Origin: Ornithinibacillus halotolerans
Lineage (GTDB): Bacteria; Bacillota; Bacilli; Bacillales; Amphibacillaceae
Length of the DNA stretch: 64,000 nt
Reading direction: 5' to 3'
Assembly (NCBI RefSeq): GCF_014637405.1
Contig: NZ_BMEY01000008.1
Coordinates: 62,001-126,000, forward strand
Position 1 is the stretch's first letter; each line of letters opens with the position of its first letter. The notes under the pieces were generated by a model. The model saw nothing but the letters and a program-made list of their open reading frames with translations, did no database searches and was not told the origin of the DNA. A program made the translations under genes and the position numbers. Of the stretch, positions 44,551 to 52,097 are shown one piece after another.

Positions 44551-45294
44551 CTACATCATTATTCCACCATCTACATGCAACACATGGCCATTAATATAAT
44601 CGGATTCATCAGAAGCTAAAAATAGATAAGCATTCGCAATATCTTCTGGCTTACCTAATCGTTGCATAGGCACCATTGCTTTCATTTTATCAATCACTTT
44701 ATCAGGCATGGCCGATACCATTGCTGTTTCCGTAAAACCTGGTGCTACCGCATTCACATTAATTCCTTTTCTTCCTAGTTCTTTTGCCCAAGTTTTCGTC
44801 ATTCCGATTAGGCCAGCTTTGGCAGCAGCATAGTTGGTTTGGCCAACATTTCCATACGTACCAGTAACCGATGACGTATTAATAATTTTTCCTTTTCCTT
44901 CCCCCACCATAGAAGGAAGTACTGCCTGGGTACAATTAAATACTCCAGTTAGATTCACATCAATTACTTGTTGAAATTGTTCAAGTGTCATTTTGGAAAG
45001 CATAGCATCACGAGTAATACCAGCATTATTTACTAATATATTTATCTTTCCAAATTCTGCTAGAACTGTTTCAACCATTGTATCTACACTTGCACGATCC
45101 GCTACATTCACTTGTACAAATTTCACCTGTAAACCTTCTGCTTGTAGGGTTTCAGCACTTTCTAACCCTGCTTTTTCATCAAAGTCAGCAATCACCACAT
45201 TAGCACCTTCTGTTCCAAATTTACGTGCTGCTTCAAAACCAATTCCATTTGCTGCCCCTGTAATGATAGCTACTTTATCTTGTAATCTAGTCAT
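44551..45294 (-). CDS. Short-chain dehydrogenase, 3-oxoacyl reductase type
   Basis: A 247-residue SDR of the FabG/PhaB branch. The cofactor loop is TGAANGIGFEAAR (about residues 12-24), then DVNLTG and LVNNAGI, the catalytic Ser in IINTSSVTGTYG (about 138-140) and Tyr-x-x-x-Lys in NYAAAKAG (about 153-157), and the family ending YINGHVLHVDGGIMM. It probably reduces or oxidises a 3-oxo/3-hydroxyacyl thioester within this cluster's pathway. It is not the housekeeping fabG, which lies with fatty-acid synthesis genes elsewhere in Bacilli. It lies 3 bp after the hydrolase gene and is the last gene before the terminator. Confidence 0.88.
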   Translation of the reverse strand: MTRLQDKVAIITGAANGIGFEAARKFGTEGANVVIADFDEKAGLESAETLQAEGLQVKFVQVNVADRASVDTMVETVLAEFGKINILVNNAGITRDAMLSKMTLEQFQQVIDVNLTGVFNCTQAVLPSMVGEGKGKIINTSSVTGTYGNVGQTNYAAAKAGLIGMTKTWAKELGRKGINVNAVAPGFTETAMVSAMPDKVIDKMKAMVPMQRLGKPEDIANAYLFLASDESDYINGHVLHVDGGIMM

Positions 45295-45297
45295 CTA

Positions 45298-46212
45298 TTA
45301 AACCCCTTTTGTTAATTTTACATTAGCAAAAAATTCTTCCATCACTTGTAATAGTTGCTCTAAGTCATCAATAATTGGTGAGTGACCACAGTTTTTCAAT
45401 TCTTTATATACCGCTTTATCACCAAAATCTTCTCGGATTTCCTCCGTCATTACTCTAGTCACTACTAAGTCACGCTCACCCCAAGCAATAAGAACTGGTA
45501 CGTTTATATCTTTAATACGATTCTTTCCGGCCGTTAATCCATTATGAACATTACTAATATTAAAGGTATTAAGAGCCTGGTATACCTCAGCTAAATTGCG
45601 TTGTGTTGTCATGTCCTCCAGATATTTCTGGTAACGCTCTTCATCTGGTTTATTATGCGTATAAATAACAGCTTCCCAAACTTGCTTTAATGCCTCATAG
45701 TTTTTCGTATCGTAAGCACCTTGAACAAATAGTCGCTTACCGTCTTGAAACATTTCCTCTAATGTTTGAATTCGATTATTTAAATCCGGCAGTCCATTAG
45801 CACCTAGTGGGTAATATGGATAGCCCCGTGTCGAACCAGAAGATTGAAGGAAAATTCCATTACAGTATCCTGGATAATCTGCACAAAACTGCATGGATAC
45901 ACAACCACCTGTAGACCAACCGGCAAGTGTAAAGTCTGTAATACCTACCTCATCTACCCATAGTTTTAAATCATCAGAGAAGTCTTTAATACTTGTAATT
46001 CTGTTGTTATAACTTGATTCGCCAAAACCTCGCATGTCAACTGCATATACTTTATAGCGTTCGGAAAGATTTTCAATGACAAGATCCCAATGAACAGAAG
46101 ATGTCATATTACCATGTACAAGAACGATAATGTCTTCACCGCCTTCTCGCTCACGGTATGCAATCTCCTCACCATTTGGTAATGATACCTTTTTCAATAC
46201 TACATTGGTCAT
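45298..46212 (-). CDS. Alpha/beta hydrolase of the acyl/Liv cluster
   Basis: A 304-residue hydrolase: oxyanion region VLVHGNMTSSVHW, YAVDMRGFGES, nucleophile elbow LAGWSTGGCVSMQF (Ser about residue 112), a cap domain in the middle (about 130-215), acid residue after PVLIAWGERDLVV and the catalytic His in KNCGHSPIIDDLEQ. The ATG at 46212 has GGAGGAGG 8 bases upstream and gives the natural N-terminus MTNVVLKKVSLPNG. It resembles haloperoxidase- and C-C-bond-hydrolase-like enzymes; the substrate is unknown. It lies between the KAS III-like and SDR genes, a tight block that suggests joint action on an acyl intermediate. Confidence 0.85.
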   Translation of the reverse strand: MTNVVLKKVSLPNGEEIAYREREGGEDIIVLVHGNMTSSVHWDLVIENLSERYKVYAVDMRGFGESSYNNRITSIKDFSDDLKLWVDEVGITDFTLAGWSTGGCVSMQFCADYPGYCNGIFLQSSGSTRGYPYYPLGANGLPDLNNRIQTLEEMFQDGKRLFVQGAYDTKNYEALKQVWEAVIYTHNKPDEERYQKYLEDMTTQRNLAEVYQALNTFNISNVHNGLTAGKNRIKDINVPVLIAWGERDLVVTRVMTEEIREDFGDKAVYKELKNCGHSPIIDDLEQLLQVMEEFFANVKLTKGV

Positions 46213-46229
46213 AACAAAATCCTCCTCCA

Positions 46230-47240
46230 TTATCCCCATTTAATGATATTCGCACCCCAAGCATAGCCAATCCCTGCGGAGACAAGTACAACAATATCAC
46301 CTTTCTTTAATTTCCCTTGTTGTTCTGCTAATTCTAATGATAATATTTGATCCAACTGGCCGATATGTCCATAGTTTTCTAGATAGATAGATTTATCATG
46401 GGCAACTCCTAACTGATCAAGGACATATAAATGAGCAGATTTCTTCATATGAAGCATAGCAACATAGCTAATATCTTCTTTACTATATCCGCTTTTTTCT
46501 AATGCTCGTTCAATACAAGTAATGAAATTATCCATTGATTTCTGTTCTAATCGTTCCTTCATTCCCTGTGGGTCAATGACATCTAATTGATAGAGACCAG
46601 CATCTATTGTTTCTTTCGTAATGGGATTTTTCGTCCCTCCAGTTGTTACATAAACATCTTCAGAGAACGACCCATCTGTTATCAAATGTGATTCAAGTAA
46701 CTCATTTTCTTTATGGCCTTTTCTTAAAATAATTGCGCCACCACCTGCTGCTAAATTGAACATAAAACGCGTTCGCGGGTTTCGATAATTAATAAAATCG
46801 ACATTACGATATCCACCAGCAAGTAGCACTGTATTAATTGATGGGTCAGATTTCATCATATCCTTTGCAATCTTTAACCCCATAATCGTTGTTCCACACC
46901 TTAACGCAGTATCAAATGCCCAAGCATTAACTGCACCCACTTCATGTTGGGTTTTTATACCAGCTGTCCACAATGGATACTCTTTATGCTCTTCCCCAAT
47001 GTAAATAACAAGATCAATTTCTTTTGGGTCAATACCTGCTTTATCGATTGCTTTTTTTGCAGCTTTAATTCCCATTTCTGCCGTATGATCATTTTCACTC
47101 GGAATTGGCTTTTCTTTAATTCCCATCTTGTTTTCGACAACTTCAAGAGGAATTCCTGCTTGCTCCGAAATTTCCTCCGCAGTCATTCGATTTTCTGGGA
47201 TATAAATTCCCGTACTCAAGATCCCAATTTTTACTTCCAT
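46230..47240 (-). CDS. Ketoacyl-synthase III-like thiolase-fold enzyme
   Basis: A 336-residue FabH-like protein. The nucleophile Cys is in DTALRCGTTIMG (Cys115), the catalytic His in YVAMLHMKKSAH (His264) and an Asn in LENYGHIGQLDQ (Asn289). In FabH the last motif is Asn-x-Gly-Asn-Thr; here it reads Asn-Tyr-Gly-His-Ile. The usual FabH N-terminal motif for CoA/ACP binding is also different. It is therefore a separate branch, doing a decarboxylative or non-decarboxylative condensation, its reverse, or an acyl transfer with a CoA thioester. The ribosome binding site AAGGAGG is strong. It is co-transcribed with Liv transporter genes upstream and a hydrolase downstream. Confidence 0.82.
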   Translation of the reverse strand: MEVKIGILSTGIYIPENRMTAEEISEQAGIPLEVVENKMGIKEKPIPSENDHTAEMGIKAAKKAIDKAGIDPKEIDLVIYIGEEHKEYPLWTAGIKTQHEVGAVNAWAFDTALRCGTTIMGLKIAKDMMKSDPSINTVLLAGGYRNVDFINYRNPRTRFMFNLAAGGGAIILRKGHKENELLESHLITDGSFSEDVYVTTGGTKNPITKETIDAGLYQLDVIDPQGMKERLEQKSMDNFITCIERALEKSGYSKEDISYVAMLHMKKSAHLYVLDQLGVAHDKSIYLENYGHIGQLDQILSLELAEQQGKLKKGDIVVLVSAGIGYAWGANIIKWG

Positions 47241-47262
47241 TTGCAGGTTACCTCCTTAGTTC

Positions 47263-48252
47263 TTAACTAGCTTTCTGTTTCGCATTATTCTTTGATTTTT
47301 TTCTTCCTGAAAATTTCTCTCGAATCGTACCAACAATTCCTAACGGGAAGAAAATTACCATTAGAATATACACAATGCCATAGAGAATTAACCATCGCTC
47401 GAAAATCCAATGGACGTTAGCAAGTCCGGAGATCCAGTCGTGTGCTAGTTCAATTAAAGCAGCCCCAATAATTGGTCCAACTAATGTACCTACTCCACCT
47501 ATAATGGTCATTAATAGCACATCAATTGTTAAATCTGTTCCGAATACCCCTGTATTAACAAAACGTAATGATAAAATATATAAAACCCCTGCTAAACTAG
47601 CAACAACACCAGAAATTACCGTTACTAACACTTTATAATGAAGGACATTATAGCCTAGTGATTCTGTACGGTGTTCATTTTCACGTATCGCAACTAATAC
47701 TCTTCCAAATGGAGAATTTGTTAATCGTCGTAATCCAAAGAAAATCAACACTAAACTTATTAAACTGATGATATAGATTGTAGTTGAGTCTCTTAAAATC
47801 TCTGGCGCTTTAATAGTAAATCCATCGTTACCTCTTGTTAACCAACGCATTTTTTCAGCTGCAACTAAAAACAAACCAGCAAAAGCTAGTGTTAGCATCG
47901 CATAGAAATGTGTCTTCAGCCTTAGCGTTAACATACCTACAATAAAACTAACAAGTGCTGCGAATAAAACAGCTACTAATATTGCGATGAACAAAGCAAT
48001 TAAACTTGAATCGAAATGATCCATAAAAATAGCTGTCGAATAAGCACCGATTCCAAAAAACATCGCATGACCGAAGGAAATGATTCCCGTATAACCTAAT
48101 AGGAGATCATAACTCATCGCAAAAATGGCAAATACAAAGATTTGGGTGATCATGAATTTTGTACTTCCTGTTATAATCATCGGTAAAAACAACAACAATG
48201 CAGCAATTCCAAGGTAGATTAAGTTACTTTTAGTCATATTTCGTAGTATCAA
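47263..48252 (-). CDS. livM: Branched-chain amino-acid-type ABC permease LivM
   Basis: A membrane subunit of about 330 residues with 8-10 helices and the LivM signature SFGHAMFFGIGAYSTAIF plus the EAA-like loop GRVLVAIRENEHRTESLGYN. The C-terminus is Lys-rich. The start is uncertain: TTG at 48252 stands 7 bases after AAGGGGTG, while the first ATG (48237) is 22 bases away, and a TTG at 48258 is too close. It is the partner of LivH, whose stop is 6 bp upstream. The Liv family carries branched-chain amino acids but also many aromatic, dicarboxylic or short-chain acids and amides; the neighbouring CoA ligase suggests a carboxylic acid. Confidence 0.9.
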   Translation of the reverse strand: MILRNMTKSNLIYLGIAALLLFLPMIITGSTKFMITQIFVFAIFAMSYDLLLGYTGIISFGHAMFFGIGAYSTAIFMDHFDSSLIALFIAILVAVLFAALVSFIVGMLTLRLKTHFYAMLTLAFAGLFLVAAEKMRWLTRGNDGFTIKAPEILRDSTTIYIISLISLVLIFFGLRRLTNSPFGRVLVAIRENEHRTESLGYNVLHYKVLVTVISGVVASLAGVLYILSLRFVNTGVFGTDLTIDVLLMTIIGGVGTLVGPIIGAALIELAHDWISGLANVHWIFERWLILYGIVYILMVIFFPLGIVGTIREKFSGRKKSKNNAKQKAS

Positions 48253-48258
48253 GACCAA

Positions 48259-49119
48259 TCACCCCTTCACCTTAAATAATCCTTGTGGTCTAAATACGAG
48301 CACCACAACCATAATTAACATATTTACAGCAAGGGAAAGCGCCGGAAAATAGTACGCCATATAAGCTTGTGCTAAACCTACTAAAAGTGCTGCAAATAAA
48401 GAACCTGTAAAACTACCCATTCCACCAATTACAACTACTATAAAAGCTAGAATGGAGAATTCAAGCCCCATTTCCGCATAAATACTGCCTGAATATGGTG
48501 CATGAAGAATACCACTAAGTGCTGCAAGAGCAGCCCCTACCATAAATACAGCCATAAAAACAAAACGAATATTAATACCTAGCGTTTGTACCATTTCTCT
48601 ATTCATGACACCAGCACGAACAATTAATCCAATCCTTGTTTTCTTTAATATGAGATAGATAGTAAAGAATACAAGGAGCCCTACAGCAATGATAAAGAGT
48701 CGGTACTTAATTAATGTAATTTCTCCAACTTGAAAATTACCAGCTAACCATGCCGGTGCATTTACAGCTTTTATATCAGGCCCAAATACAACTTTAATCA
48801 ACTCTTGAAGAACAATCATAAACCCTAACGTAATTAAAATTTGTTGTATATGGTTCCCATACACTGGTCGAATAATCAGTCGTTCTGTGATTAGTCCTAG
48901 TACCAAACCAGTAATAATAGCTGTAATAATAGCTAGGAAAAAGCTTTCGCTCATGGAATATATCCAAACACCTGTATACGCACCCCAGATAAATAATCCT
49001 CCGTGTGCAAAGTTTAACACGCTCATCAAACCAAAAATTAAAGTTAACCCTGCAGCAAGGAGGAAAATTAACATGCCTGTTGCAAGGCCGTTAATTGTTA
49101 AACTAGCAATTAAGTCCAT
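48259..49119 (-). CDS. livH: Branched-chain amino-acid-type ABC permease LivH
   Basis: A 286-residue permease with about eight helices, starting with the typical LTINGLATGMLIFLLAAGLT and GLMSVLNFAHGGLFIWGAYT, and containing the loop GLIVRAGVMNREMVQTLGIN that contacts the ATPases. AAGGAGGAAAGG precedes the ATG, 12 bp after livF. With LivM it forms the membrane pore of the uptake system. Confidence 0.93.
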   Translation of the reverse strand: MDLIASLTINGLATGMLIFLLAAGLTLIFGLMSVLNFAHGGLFIWGAYTGVWIYSMSESFFLAIITAIITGLVLGLITERLIIRPVYGNHIQQILITLGFMIVLQELIKVVFGPDIKAVNAPAWLAGNFQVGEITLIKYRLFIIAVGLLVFFTIYLILKKTRIGLIVRAGVMNREMVQTLGINIRFVFMAVFMVGAALAALSGILHAPYSGSIYAEMGLEFSILAFIVVVIGGMGSFTGSLFAALLVGLAQAYMAYYFPALSLAVNMLIMVVVLVFRPQGLFKVKG

Positions 49120-49131
49120 GTCCTTTCCTCC

Positions 49132-49839
49132 TTATGAAACACCTAAATATTTTTTCATTAATGCCTTATCTTCTCTTAACTCACCCATTAATCCATTGTG
49201 GACGGTTTGCCCGTCATCAATGATATAGAACTGATCACCAATTTTACTTGCCATCATGAAGTTCTGCTCAACAAGGACAATCGTAGTTTTTTCTTTCATT
49301 TGCAAAATCGTTTCCATTACTTTCTCGACTACAATTGGCGCTAGTCCCTTACTTGGCTCATCAATTAACAGAAGGTCATTTTCATTCACATAAGCACGAG
49401 CAATAGCAAGCATTTGCTTTTGTCCACCACTTAGTTGACCGCTTGGCTTTTTCCAAAACTTCTTTAAATCGGGGAATAATTCAAGAATCCATTCTAACCT
49501 TTCAGTCGTTGATTCATCTTCCCGTTTCATCGCTACACGTAAGTTTTCCCCTACCGTCAAATCTTCAAAAACTCCTTGGTCCTCTGGAACATAACCAATA
49601 CCTTTATTCGCAATTAAATGAGGCTTTAGATTTGTAATTTGCTCACCGTTATAAGTGATAGAACCTCTATATACTGGGTTAAGCCCCATAATTGTACGTA
49701 ACGTAGTTGTTTTACCTGCACCATTTCTTCCTAGTAGTACAGTCACTTCTCCTTTAGGTACTTCAAAACTAATATCATGTAATATATGAAATTGACCGAT
49801 ATGGGCCTCCACCTGGGATAGCTTAAGCAAGCTGCTCAT
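49132..49839 (-). CDS. livF: Branched-chain amino-acid-type ABC ATPase LivF
   Basis: A 235-residue ATPase: Walker A LLGRNGAGKTTTLRTI, signature GQLSGGQKQMLAIAR, Walker B LLLIDEPSKGLAPIV, and the H-loop region VLVEQNF. The signature and D loop are of the LivF (not LivG) type. Its start lies 17 bp inside the end of livG, with GGAGGAAT before the ATG. Confidence 0.94.
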   Translation of the reverse strand: MSSLLKLSQVEAHIGQFHILHDISFEVPKGEVTVLLGRNGAGKTTTLRTIMGLNPVYRGSITYNGEQITNLKPHLIANKGIGYVPEDQGVFEDLTVGENLRVAMKREDESTTERLEWILELFPDLKKFWKKPSGQLSGGQKQMLAIARAYVNENDLLLIDEPSKGLAPIVVEKVMETILQMKEKTTIVLVEQNFMMASKIGDQFYIIDDGQTVHNGLMGELREDKALMKKYLGVS

Positions 49840-50590
49840 CGTACATTCCTCCTAGATATGCTGATTGGACAGTCTCATTTTCTACTATTTCTTCTGGGGT
49901 TCCTTTTGCAATTAATTCTCCGTGGAATAACACTAATACTTCATCAGATAGGTCCATAATCATATCCATCTTGTGTTCAATTAAGACAATGGTTCGATCT
50001 TCTTCTGCTTTTATCTTTCTTATTACTTCCATAATTGCAGGTACTTCCTCTAAAGCCATTCCTGCAGTCGGTTCATCTAACAACAGCACCTCGGTCTCAA
50101 GGGCTAGTAACATCGCGATTTCTAGCTTTCTTTTTTCCCCATGTGCTAGATTACTAGCGAGCGTATCTGCTTTCTCATCCAGTAATACTTGGTCCAAGAT
50201 ATTATGTGCCTTCTCCTCAAATCGCTTATAATGCAAAAAGTGTTTAAGCATTTGGTAACGTACATTAGCTTGCGACTGTATGGCTAAACGAACATTTTCT
50301 AACACCGTTAAATTTGGAAATACATTTGTTATTTGAAAGGATCTACCAATTCCTAGTCTTGTTCTTTCTGTTGCAGATTTCTTCGTAATCTCATTTCCTT
50401 TATAAAAAATGGAACCTTCTGTTGGAGATAGTTGACCGCTTAGTAGATTAAAGAATGTGGTTTTTCCAGCACCATTGGGGCCAATTATGGAAGTGAACTT
50501 CTTCTCAGGGATTTGTACTGTTACCTTATCCACTGCAGTATGCCCACCAAACCTTATTGTTAAGTCTTTCGTTTCTAAAATGAAAGCCAT
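49823..50590 (-). CDS. livG: Branched-chain amino-acid-type ABC ATPase LivG
   Basis: A 255-residue ATPase that begins MAFILETKDLTIRFGGHTAV. Walker A is IGPNGAGKTTFFNLLSG, followed by the LivG-specific GIGRSFQITNVFPNLTVLEN, a signature ASNLAHGEKRKLEIAMLL (Ala-His-Gly-Glu, the usual LivG variant) and Walker B VLLLDEPTAGMA. The ATG at 50590 lies 6 bases after AAGGAGGAG; the upstream extension lacks a ribosome binding site. A 142-bp gap with a hairpin separates it from livK. Confidence 0.93.
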   Translation of the reverse strand: MAFILETKDLTIRFGGHTAVDKVTVQIPEKKFTSIIGPNGAGKTTFFNLLSGQLSPTEGSIFYKGNEITKKSATERTRLGIGRSFQITNVFPNLTVLENVRLAIQSQANVRYQMLKHFLHYKRFEEKAHNILDQVLLDEKADTLASNLAHGEKRKLEIAMLLALETEVLLLDEPTAGMALEEVPAIMEVIRKIKAEEDRTIVLIEHKMDMIMDLSDEVLVLFHGELIAKGTPEEIVENETVQSAYLGGMYDEQLA

Positions 50591-50640
50591 GTTGCTCCTC
50601 CTTTTTCCAATCATTTCCACTCTACTTATGAAGGGAACAA

Positions 50641-50660
50641 CCCTCGCCAAATGGCAAGGG
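50641..50660. other. Hairpin in the livK-livG spacer
   Basis: CCCTCGCC and GGCAAGGG pair (one mismatch) around 4 bases; a second inverted repeat GACTAGT/ACTAGTC lies at about 50692-50718. Neither is followed by a T run. Such spacers after binding-protein genes often protect the upstream mRNA, which would raise LivK over the membrane parts. Confidence 0.4.
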
Positions 50661-50732
50661 TATCCCGTCTCTTAAAATAGAAGTAATCCAATGTTGACTA
50701 GTTCTAGACGTAATCGACTAGTACTTTTCTAC

Positions 50733-51932
50733 TTATTTATCATTCATAATTGGTGGTGCAGTCTCTTCTGGAGTTAACACACGATTTAATACAGGTACAG
50801 GATAGTCAAAACCATCTTGCTCTTCCAATGTAATCGCATATAGTTCCTGTAATGCTTGGTGATCCTCTGGACGGAATGTCATTGTTCCTTTCGGTGTTTC
50901 AAAACTCATTCCTTCCATTGTTTCAATTAATTTAGTAGCATCCGTATCTCCATCCGTCTTTTTAAGCGCTTCCACAATTGCGATAGCTGCACTCATACCA
51001 CCTGGTGTAAATAAATCAGGTACTTCACCATCAAAACGTTCTTTATGTTCTTTCACTAACCAATCATTTACTTCGTTATCTGGAAGAGTATGATAGTAAA
51101 CAGTGAATCCTTCCATACCAACAAGTGCATTCATCGTTGCTAGAGCTGGAATATCTGGTGCTCCAGTTGATATTTTAATTCCTCGCTCTTGTAAGCCCAT
51201 GTCTGCAATTTGGTTCCAAGGAGAATTTGCTCCAGCCCAAACAACAAATAAGTAATCTGGATCTGCTTCAATAATCTTTTGGATATTTGCTGTAAAGTCC
51301 GTTGCTGCAGCATCAGCAAATTCTTGGTGAACAATCTCCGCACCTAATTCCACTGCAGCTGGTACGAAAGCCGCTACTCCATCATGACCAAACGCATAAT
51401 CTGGAGCAAATGTTGCAATTTTTACCCCTTCTCCAGCGATTGCCGCTGCTGCCGCTACAGCATCTTGAGAAGAGTTACGAGCTGTGCGGAAAATATAATC
51501 ATTGTACTCTTCTCCAGTAATACTATCCGCAGCTGCCGGCTCAACAATCATAATAACTTCATGTTCTTCTGCCAGCGGTGTAACTGCTAATGTATCTGCA
51601 GAACTTGAAGATCCAACTAAGAAATCTACGCCCTCATCTTCAATTAATTCCAATGCTTTCTTTCTAGCAACTTCTTGGTCTGTTTCGGTATCAACAACAA
51701 TTACTTCAATCTTCTTACCTGCAACTTCCTTTTTCCCATCTGTTGCATAATCAATACCTAATTCAAAACCTTGAGTAGTTTGTTTGCCATAAGACTCTAA
51801 TGCACCAGTTAATGAAGCAAGTACACCAATTTTTACTACATCATCATCTTTTGATGCACTATTACCACAAGCCGCTAACAATCCTATTACTAATACCGTG
51901 AATAGAACTGCAATTATTCGTTTTACCTTCAT
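50733..51932 (-). CDS. livK: Liv-type substrate-binding lipoprotein
   Basis: A 399-residue type I periplasmic-binding protein, here a lipoprotein: signal MKVKRIIAVLFTVLVIGLLA followed by lipobox Cys in LAAC. The body has VVKIGVLASLTGALESYGKQ, DFLVGSSSSADTLAV, FRTARNSSQDAVAA and FTVYYHTLPDNEVND, all of Peripla_BP_6 type. The ligand may be an amino acid, an amide or another small carboxylate. The ATG at 51932 lies 8 bases after AGGGGGA. It is the first gene of the transporter operon and has a SARP-like operator in its promoter. Confidence 0.92.
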   Translation of the reverse strand: MKVKRIIAVLFTVLVIGLLAACGNSASKDDDVVKIGVLASLTGALESYGKQTTQGFELGIDYATDGKKEVAGKKIEVIVVDTETDQEVARKKALELIEDEGVDFLVGSSSSADTLAVTPLAEEHEVIMIVEPAAADSITGEEYNDYIFRTARNSSQDAVAAAAAIAGEGVKIATFAPDYAFGHDGVAAFVPAAVELGAEIVHQEFADAAATDFTANIQKIIEADPDYLFVVWAGANSPWNQIADMGLQERGIKISTGAPDIPALATMNALVGMEGFTVYYHTLPDNEVNDWLVKEHKERFDGEVPDLFTPGGMSAAIAIVEALKKTDGDTDATKLIETMEGMSFETPKGTMTFRPEDHQALQELYAITLEEQDGFDYPVPVLNRVLTPEETAPPIMNDK

Positions 51933-51973
51933 AACGTTTTTCCCCCTCATTTTTAATATTAGGACTTGTAGAA

Positions 51974-52006
51974 ATCATAGCTTTGAGTAGTTACAAGATA
52001 GTTACA
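51974..52006 (-). promoter_or_regulatory. SARP-like operator and promoter of livK
   Basis: On the minus strand two identical heptamers TGTAACT (52000-52006 and 51989-51995) repeat at an 11-bp period, followed by 9 bp and a -10 box TATGAT (51974-51979). No ordinary -35 box is present at the right distance; the repeats take its place, as in SARP-activated promoters. Confidence 0.75.
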
Positions 52007-52064
52007 AATACTTTTTTCGTGGGTTGTTTCTATGACGAGGAACGCTAGCGTGAATTCATTACAA

Positions 52065-52097
52065 TAAAAAAAGACCTTCTAATATTCATTAGAAGGT
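52065..52097 (-). terminator. Terminator of the BTAD regulator gene
   Basis: On the minus strand ACCTTCTAAT and ATTAGAAGGT form a perfect 10-bp stem with a 4-base loop, then a T run. It follows the regulator stop at once, so livK needs its own promoter. Confidence 0.9.

Noticed and set aside
46230-47240. The KAS III-like gene as housekeeping fabH
   Set aside because: The third catalytic motif and the N-terminus differ from FabH, and it sits in a transporter/CoA-ligase cluster rather than with fabF.
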